Positions 52,901 through 61,900 of a stretch of DNA of 64,000 nucleotides are shown piece by piece. A program made the translations under genes and the position numbers. Under the pieces are notes generated by a model. It was not told where the DNA came from. It did not search any database and saw only the letters and a program-made list of their open reading frames with translations. The stretch is taken from positions 26,353,074 through 26,417,073 of the forward strand of contig NC_066842.1 in NCBI RefSeq assembly GCF_001640805.2. The letters run 5' to 3'. The stretch comes from Lates calcarifer. Lineage: Eukaryota; Chordata; Actinopteri; Centropomidae. Positions within the stretch are counted from its first letter, which is position 1, and every line of letters starts with the position of its first letter.

Positions 52901-55900
52901 ATGCCAATATTCAGGTATAGTCATAGCGCCACCTGATGGGGGCAGTAAGGGACTTCTGACTCATTCATTCTGTGTCCAGCGGTCACGCAGTCGCAGAACC
53001 ACGTTGTATGACCTGCGGGGACCCCACTGCTGCGGGTCCCCCAACGAGCACGGGGTGCAAGAGCCTGTTGAACACTGCTTGCTTGCACATCCCCCGCCCA
53101 CTTGTGTGCATTTTGCTTGTTGTTGTCTCACCTTGCTGTGCATGTTGATCTGTTTGCCAGTGTCTGGCAGCAGTGTGGTATTTCTCTGTAACATGCGATT
53201 TGCCATGGCGCTGTACTTTGACAGCAGCCTATTGTGTGCTTGAAGCCTCATGAGCTGGCGTTGACAGGCAATACAGTTAGGGATGCACCAACACGGATAC
53301 CAGTATCGGGTATCGGGTCCGATACCCTGTACTCGTAAAAGTGTTCCGATACCACAGCCCAATACCACTTTACGGCAGCGTGACGTGACGAGCAATGTCG
53401 GCGGCGTGGAGGTATTTCAAAGTGGATGATGGTGACTAAAGTAAAGCGGACTGCAAATTATGCTCTGATAAAACATCTAAAAAACCAACACAACGCCGAG
53501 TTCAAAGCGTTTGCTAATAATGGCAAACAGCAACAACTTTGCAGCCGTTGTCAGTTGTTGATAATATGGGATTTAGATGTCTTCTCAGCATACTGATATT
53601 TGGACGAGCAGCCTTAGCCCAGTGTCCCTCATCAGTTTAACTGCACAGCACATTGATGAGGATTTTACTCCGCGAAGAGTCGTCCTGCATGCAAAACAGT
53701 TTAGGGATTCGCACACCAGCCAAGCCATTGAAGGTGTGTTTGATAACATGCTTCAGACTTGGGGGGTCCCTAAAAGTTCTGTTCATGTTATGCTACATGA
53801 TAATGCGAAAAACATTATCAAAGCCATGAGCAACACTGGACTCCCGAGCCTGCCGTGTGTCGCACACACCCTCCAGATGGCTGTTAATAAGGGGCTTTTA
53901 GCACAGAGGAGCGTGGCTGATACTGTGGCAAGAAAATAGATGGACATTTTAAACATTCTGCCTTAGTCTACTCCTGCCTTGAAAATAAAAAATATGCAGT
54001 TGAATGCTAAAATGTCAATAACAGTACTTTAACAGTGCTTCTCTTTGAGTAAAATGTGTGGCAGTACCATATATAATGGAATGTTCAAATGTCAGTCACA
54101 GCAATTTCTTACAGCCAGAGAATGAAACAATATTTGATAATTTGATGATTTGAAATAAAACATGTTTTCAAGTAAATCTACATGAATCTAAGTGTAATGG
54201 CATTAATAAGTACTCATATCGGTACTCGGTATCGACAAGTACTCAGATCCAAGTATCGGTATTGTATCGTTTAGAAAAAAGTGGTATCGGAGCATCCCTA
54301 AATACAGTATCTTCAGACTTGACTTTTGGGTGTAATTTGGCTGTGCTGATCGGCATGTAGTATTAGTGCATTTGTGTGAAGATCCTGTTTGGATGTATAT
54401 TTGTTTGCGTTGTGGCTAATTAGCATTTTTGTTGTATTGTATTGTTATGTTGTATTTTGGGTGACTTTTCTTCACCTATAGCCGTCTGTGCTTTGGTATA
54501 TCACCCCCAGGTGTTCCAAGCATTCAATGTTAAAATGGCAGAATTTGAGCAAGATGAGTTCCTTGAGGCTTATGTAATTTGCACATGGTTGGCTAAACTT
54601 GACAAGGCTAAGCTATAGAAACTGATGGAGCATCTGGCATTAGAGGCTTCAGAGGAGGCTAAGTAGCCAGAGCAGATGTTGTGAATTTTGGTACACTTCA
54701 AATCTAAAGAGGACAATAAATGGTAAATGGACTTGTACATATATAACACTTTTCTAGTCGTATCAACCACTCAAAGCACTTTACACTGCGTGTCACATTC
54801 ACCCATTCACACACACATTCAGACAGCACTTGCTCTATTCTACAAAGCGCTCTAACACATGCACACCCATGCACACATTGGGGGAAATGTAGGGTTGAGT
54901 ATCTTGCCCAAGGATACTTCAGCACAGACTGGAGAAGCTGGGGATCAAACCACTATCTGGGGAACCACTAGCTGGGGATTGAACCACTGCTGAAGCAGCT
55001 GATAATTATGTCCTTATCATTCATGAGGACTCATGACGTGATAAACCTAGTGGTCAGGCTAAGAAGGCAGGCAGCAACATAAGCTTGCTGCGACTGCTCT
55101 TTGAGAGGTTGTTAGAGGCAGGGTTTGTTGTAAACCAAAAATGTGAATTTGGAAAAGGGCAGGTTACCCACCTCAGACATCATGTGGGTCAGGGAAAGGT
55201 GATGCCTAGGCATGCAAAGATAGAAGATATCTGTGGTTTTTAAAGGCAATTTGTTCCAAACTATGCTGCAGTTACTGAGTTACTAACAAACCTCCTCAAG
55301 AAGGATGTCAGGCATGTGAGCCTGTGTTGCTAGCACCCAATTTTGACACACCATTCAAACTTGCAGTGGATGCATGTGACATCGGTGTAGGAGCAGTGCT
55401 CTTGCAAGCAGATGCAGCCGGACTAGATAGACCAGTTGCTTACTACTCAAAAAAGCTGAATAAACATCAGAAAGCTTATTCAACTGTTGAGCAGGAAACT
55501 CTGGATCTTGTTTTGGACATCAAGCACTTTGAGGTGTACGTGTCTCACTCAGGGCAAGAGGTCATAGTATATACGGATCACAATCTGTCACAATCTTTCA
55601 GTTCAAAACCTCAGAGGGTGTTTCGGTGAGTATTGGAGTTGCAGCTGTATAGCTTGGTTGTACAGCATGTGGCTGGGAAGGATAACGTCTTGGCTGATGC
55701 TCTTCCTCGTATGCCAGTGGGAAGCCTACTTGAGTAGCCACCTCTCAGTTGGTGATTTAGTTTTGCACACTCGTGTAGTGTTTTCTTTCCAAGAGGAAGA
55801 ATCAATTTTGGTGGCTCTATTGGTGTGTCAGGTGCTGCTGAATTGTGTAGAGAAATCTACTTGTAAATAAAGTTGGTTTCATAAGTTGTCTATATAGTGG

Positions 55901-58900
55901 TGTGGGAAATATTAATCCAGTAAGTGATAGTGTGGCTGTCACCTATTTACTGATTTATTTATTTTGGAGGGTGTTTTATTTTTTAATGGGGGAGGGATGT
56001 TATGATTCAGTCTTTCTCTGGGGTCTGTAGGTGTGGTTTGGGTTAAGTGGTAGGGACCTGCTGATACACACGTGAGGAGGGGTGTGTTGTTTTGGGGCTC
56101 ATCAAACTAGATTGGTGGCAGGTGAAAAAAGTGTGTTTGGAAAGATGCCACCGGGAAGAGGCAGATGCCACAAGAGGAGCAAGGACTGAAACAGACATTC
56201 ACTACCACTTTTCAATTATTCACACTCAAATAAAAGTGAACATCCTGGATCGGAGAACAGGCTGGCCACTGGAACCAGGGCAGACTTTGAAAGGTACGAC
56301 TGTGTCGATCCCACCATCCCTGAGGAACATGAACCGCCACTGGGTGGGTCCAAACACACAAGCGGTTAGGAAAGTCATACACTCACCCAGGTAAGAACAG
56401 GCCAACACGTTCACGTCTGTACAACACGTAGGGAGAGGCAGGCCTTTGTTAAGCCTTAGAAGGAGGGATTAGTTATGTTGTCAGGCCTAGTTTAGCTTGG
56501 TACCATAACACTATGTAGACATGTCTCCTGGGTTATTTTAGTAGTGATACATGCATTACATACCTACATACTGTACAACGTGCCAGTTTTTATTACAAAT
56601 TACAGATGGCTGCACATTTTTGTTGATGTAGCAAAATTGTGCTGTTCAGTGAAGACAAGCAGCTCCAGTGCTTAGCAACATGATGGTAGTGAGTCCAGCA
56701 CTTGCAAGAGAAAAAAATGTGCCTTCGCAAGGTTGTTCTCTAGTCTTGGGTGAAGCTGTGGAAGACATACTCGCAAAGAGTAGTTTAAAAAAACAAACAA
56801 AAAACAGCCTGGATTGATTCATTTCACAGTCTCAGGAGGCACAAAAAAGATCCACATTTACTGTATGTTGAAAAAGAATGTTTTCATGTCATTGCAACTC
56901 TCATCAGGATTGATCCCAACTTGCGGTCAGCAGTTTACTGCAGTGCCATGGCGGCAGGCGGTGAGGCAGAGTGGGAGTTTGGCTGGTGGCAGTTCCAGGG
57001 TTCTTCAGTTGCCAGCGAGGCCAGCAAACTCATGTCTGCACTGGCCTGTACCAAAAACAAAACACTGCTGGAAAGGTGTGTATAGTTCCATCTGCTAAGG
57101 TAATGTAGTGATGTAATATATACCGTAATTTCCGGACTATAAGCCATTACTTTTTTCACACACTTTGAAACTTGCGGCTTAAACAATGATGCTAATTTAT
57201 AGATTTTTACAGGCTAACGAGCTTTATGCTGCAAAAACATTTAGACACCTGTGGCTTATAGACAAGTGCAGCCTGTATATGTACTTTTTTTTTTTCTTTT
57301 TAAATTTAGTGGGTGCGGCTTACAGTCAGGTGCACTCAATAGTCCGGAAATTACAGTAAATTAGAGAAGCTCCCAATCCCACAATAATGATACAAGCCTG
57401 TGTTATCTTTGTCATATTTATAATTTGACTTTATTATATGAATATACATATTTCTTTTCAACATAAAGTTACATGAGGAATTTAAACATAATTCTGAATA
57501 AAACAGTAAAACCATGAGTAACACACAAAAAAAACATATAACTTGAAACTGGACCATGTAAAGCCTTGAGTGATATAAGCAAAATCTTAAAATCAGCTCT
57601 CAAACTCACAAGGAGCTGAGTGCAAAGATGTAAGAATGGAACTGATGTGATCTGATTTACTCAAATTTGGCCTCAGAGTCAGTATTTCTGATGAGCTGCA
57701 AACGAGCTGTTCGCAGACCGTAGCAGTTGTTGGTTGATAATTGTTTTTGGCTCCATTCTGAGTAATAACTCTAGAGACTGCTGTGTGTGAAATTCCCAGG
57801 AGATCAGCAGTTTCAGAAAAACTCAAACCACTGTTACAGTCAGAGTCACTGAGATCACATTTTTCTCCATTCTGATGTTTGATGTGAACATTAAGTGAAG
57901 CTCCTGACCTGGATCTGCAGGATTTTATACAGTGGTGCCTGAAAATTTATGAACTCTTCAGAATTTTCTATATGTCTTCATAACTATGATCTAAAATATA
58001 ATCAGATTTTTACACGTCCTAAGAGTAGGTAAGGACAACCCAATTAAACAAATGAGACAAAAATAGTATACTCGATCATTTGTTTTTTTGAGGAAAATGA
58101 TCCAATATAACATATCTGTGAGTGGCATTAGTATGTGAACCTTTCAGTATCTGGTGTGACCCCTTTGTGCAGCAACAATTGCAGCTAAACGTTTCTAGTA
58201 ACTGTTGATCAGTCCTGCAGATCAGCTTGGAGAAATTTTAGCCCATTCCTCTGAACAGAACAACTTCACCTCTGGGATGCTGGTGGGTTTCCTCACATGA
58301 ACTGCTCACCTCAGGTCCTTCCACAACATTTTGATTGGATTCAGGTCCGGACTTTGCCTTGGCCATTCTAAAACATTAACTTTTTCTTATATAACCATTC
58401 TTTGCTAGAGAGACTGAGTTCATGGACAGCGTGTGTGGCTCAAGGCAAGCAGACTCAACTGGCAGGAAGTAAGGAATCTGTCACAAAGTTCCACTCAGCT
58501 GCAGGCTATACTGGAAAAGCAGAAGAGTTTTTTTTTTCGTGAAGAGTTAGGCAGCATGAAAAAAATCACAGTGAAGCTGCATACCAAACCTGGTAGCAAA
58601 CCAGTGTTTAATGAAAGCTAGACCAGTGCCATATGCCATTTGACTGAAGGTGGAAGCTGACTTGAACACTCTAGTCAAGAATGGTGTGCCTGAGACAACC
58701 AGTGAGTGGGTCATGCCCATCATTCCGGTTCCCAAAAAGGATGGAGAAGACTTTAAGGTCACTGTAAATCCTGTACTAACAACAGAGCATTATCCTCTTC
58801 TGGTGATTGATGACTTGTTTGCTGGGCTGAGTGGGGGACAAAAGTTCAGCAAAATAGATCTCAACCAAGCTTACTTGCAAATGCATGTAGAAGAACAGTC

Positions 58901-61900
58901 ATGTGAAATGTTGTCAATCAATACACATAAGGGATTTTTTAGAAACTGCAGACTGCTGTTCGGCATTACATCAGCTCTAACATTGTTTCAGCAAGCTATG
59001 GATCAAATCCTGAGTGGATTACCTGGGGTATAGTGTTACCTGGATGACATCTTGTGTACAGGAGCAGATGATGAAGAACATCTGCGCAACTTGGACACAA
59101 CCCTGCAGAGACTTGAAAGAATACGGGTTGAGAATCTGTAAGCAGAAGTGTGAGTTCTTTCAATCATCCGTGGAATACTTAGGTCATGTGACTGATGCTA
59201 AAGGACTGCACACTGCACCATCAAAAATCACACCAATTGTGGATGCACCCCCACCACAAACTGTCAGTCAGCTAAAGTCTTTCTTAGGACTATTGAACTA
59301 TTATGGACTTTTTATACCCAACTTAGCGTCACTCCTGAAGCCACTGCATAACCTGCTTCACAAAGAGGAAGCATGGAAAAAGTTCTCACTCACTTCAACC
59401 CATTGCTCCCAATTCAGCTTGCCTGTGATGCCTCTCCTTGGTGTGAGGGCAGTGCTTTCCTACATACTGCCAGACGGCAAGGAAAAACTGATTGCTTTTG
59501 CATCAAGAACATTAAACAAGGCAGAGACTAATTATGCTCAACTGGAATGTGAGGCCTTGAGCATTGTATTTGGTGTCAGGAAGTTTCATCAGTATTTGTA
59601 CAGTAGGAAGTTTACACTCCTAACTGACCACCGACCTCTCACGATCATCCTTGGACCCTACACTGGAATACCATCTCTTGCTGCGTCACAACTACAGAGG
59701 TGGGCATTGCTGTTGTCAGGACATTCATATGACATATCGCAAGTCAAACTCTCATTGTAATGTAGATGGTTTATCCAGATTACCACTTCCTGTCACAAAA
59801 CCTGCCTCAAACACTGTCAACATTTTCTGCTTCAGGGAAGTAGAAACAGCACCTGTTTCAACTGTACACGTGAAAAAGGCAACCAGAAATGACCCAGTAT
59901 TGTCTGCAGTCTTGGACTTTAAAGGTAATCTTGCAGGTGATGATGCAAACATGAAGCCCTTCCTTGGAAAGCGGGCAGATCTTTCTGTTCGGTCAGGATG
60001 TTTGCTGTGGGGGAGGAGAGTCATTAGTCCCCTGTCACTCCAAACAAAAGTGTTACAGCAGCTTCATGCGGACACAGTGGAATTGTGAGAATGAAGGAAA
60101 TAGCAAGAAGTTACTTTTGGTGCCTAACATGGACAAACAGATTGAAGAGATAGCTAAAAGCTGTTCATCTTGTCACAAGGTCAGAAACAATCCGCCACTG
60201 GCTCCTCTCCATCCCTGGGAGTTCCCACAGGATCCATGGCACCGTGTGCACATTGACTTTGCGGGAATCCAAAATCATGAACACCGTATCAGAGACTGCA
60301 TAAATTTTGCTAAACTACTGCAACAGTCCACATGCAACCACAAAGACATCTCCCGCCAGCCTGATGTTTAATAGAGAGCTGCACACGACCTTTGATCTTT
60401 TGAAAACTTCAGTAGTGAAAGATACTGTGCAAAAACAACAGGAGAAACAAATTGTGTACAGAGAACATCAGGCCAAGGACAGAGTTTTCAGCCCAGGAGA
60501 ATCTGTGCTGGCCAGGAACTACAGAGGTGAACCCAAGTGGGTTTCTGCAACCGTTATTGCACAAACTGGACCAGTCTCATATACAGTTCAAACTGCCAAT
60601 AGTGTTTGGAGAAGATACGTGGATCAACTCTTACAGATCTCACCTGTGTCTCAAGGACTGTCTCTGAGATATCCCAAGGATGCACACCTCAACTCATCAG
60701 TTTACCTACCAGCACATGTTCAGTTCAACTCAACCACATCAGAGACAGCAGTTCCAGTTGCGGATGTAACTGGAAAAGAGACTGAGACATCTTATGTTAC
60801 ATCAACACCAGAAGTAGACTCTTCATTAGAGACCACAGAGACTGATGTTCCTATAGACCGCCAATACCCCACCAGAGAGAGGCGGCCTCCTGTTCGTCTA
60901 AATTAGAATAATCCCCATGGGTCATGGGGAGCTGAGGTAGTCTACCCTCACTCCCAGGTTAGCACAAGAGTTAAAAAAATAAAATAAAATAAAAGAAGTT
61001 ATAAGTTATATAAGTTGTTGTTATAACAGTATACAGTTAAAAGAGAAGGGGAAATGTTATTGATATTGTTAATGTTGTTTTACAGTGAAGACATAAGAAT
61101 TTGAAAAGTCATTCACTTGTTCCTGCAGTACATCCATTGTAAGAGGGGAGGAGATGTTGTGTATTTTGGGTTACTATGCAATCCGTAGTGGAGAATCCCC
61201 AATGTATGCTGGATAACCTTTTCACCTAAGGATGTTATTGTGATAGCCATGCACCATGTAGTCACGCTGCTATGCTAATGAACAGTTAACGTAACATCAT
61301 AGTCCGGAACATTATTGTTACATTAAGTAACATAACGGGTGAAAGATATAACAACTCTTTTTCTGAGGTCCTCAGAAATTTCCTTTATTTGTGCCATGAT
61401 ACACCTCCATAAGCATGTGTTGTGAAGATCAGAGCTTGCTAGTTCCCTGTTTTTTTTGTTTGTTTGTTTTTTTTTATTTTCTATAAAACAGGGCATCCAG
61501 TCACACCTAATTGATTGAAAACACCTCACTCTATTTGCACCTTCATATTAACTGCTGAGCCTAGAGGTTCACATACTTTTGCCACTTACAGATGTGTAAT
61601 ACTGGGTCATTTTGCTCAATAAATAAATGATCAAACATAATATTTTAGTCTAATTTGTTTAATTGGATTCTCTTAATCTACTTTTCATTGTGAAAATCCA
61701 ATGATGTTTTTTGTCATATATATGAAGAATTAGAGAAAATTCTAAAGGGTTCACAAACTTTCAAGCACCACTGTACATTGCACTCCTGATTGGCTCGCTG
61801 CATGAATAAGCTGGTGTACACGTGTTCCTACTAAAGCGCTTGATGAGAGCACAGCTGGATATCATAGATTTACACAAGAAAGTCTTTACAGTGCTGTTAA

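Larger units (their letters stand above)
50137..56510 (+). mobile_element. Ty3/gypsy LTR retrotransposon, defective, filling intron 19 of copy B
   Basis: A 6.4-kb element defined by paired LTRs, flanking CTAT and a polypurine tract (AATGGGGGAGGGA, before 55998). Little of its own interior survives. There is a gag-like start near 54534 ([12 protein letters not shown], with stops), a reverse-transcriptase tail near 55100-55200 ([20 protein letters not shown], frame broken), and an RNase H frame at 55324-55629 ([46 protein letters not shown]). Protease and integrase are absent. The interior is filled with other repeats: a hAT-like piece, the fish tandem-unit repeat, a complete-ended hAT element and a SINE-like piece. 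Confidence 0.8.
57928..61775 (-). mobile_element. Tc1-like DNA transposon, interrupted by Ty3/gypsy sequence
   Basis: Inverted ends: ACAGTGGTGCCTGAAAATTT at the left (57930) and, reversed, ACAGTGGTGCTTGAAAGTTT at the right (61773), each bounded by TA. The arms (57930-58418 and 61354-61773) are recognisable Tc1 sequence. Examples are GTATCTGGTGTGACCCCTTT, TTCCACAACATTTTGATTGG, TTTTTCTGAGGTCCTCAGAA and GTTCACATACTTTTGCCACT. The transposase core between the arms is deleted and replaced by gypsy sequence. Confidence 0.8.
57720..61850 (-). mobile_element. Older Tc1-like element, 5' part only, interrupted
   Basis: 57720-57927 and 61776-61850 together read, on the minus strand, as the left end and transposase start of a common fish Tc1-like element: the outer end with AGTAGGAACACGTGTACACC, then the start of the helix-turn-helix region, [20 protein letters not shown] (57770-57826). 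The two parts were split at a TA by the Tc1-like element at 57928-61775. The rest of the transposase is missing. Confidence 0.65.

Noticed and set aside
52836..53243. 135-codon plus-strand open frame
   Set aside because: It straddles the tandem-unit repeat and repeat-rich sequence inside the LTR element, with no protein motif.
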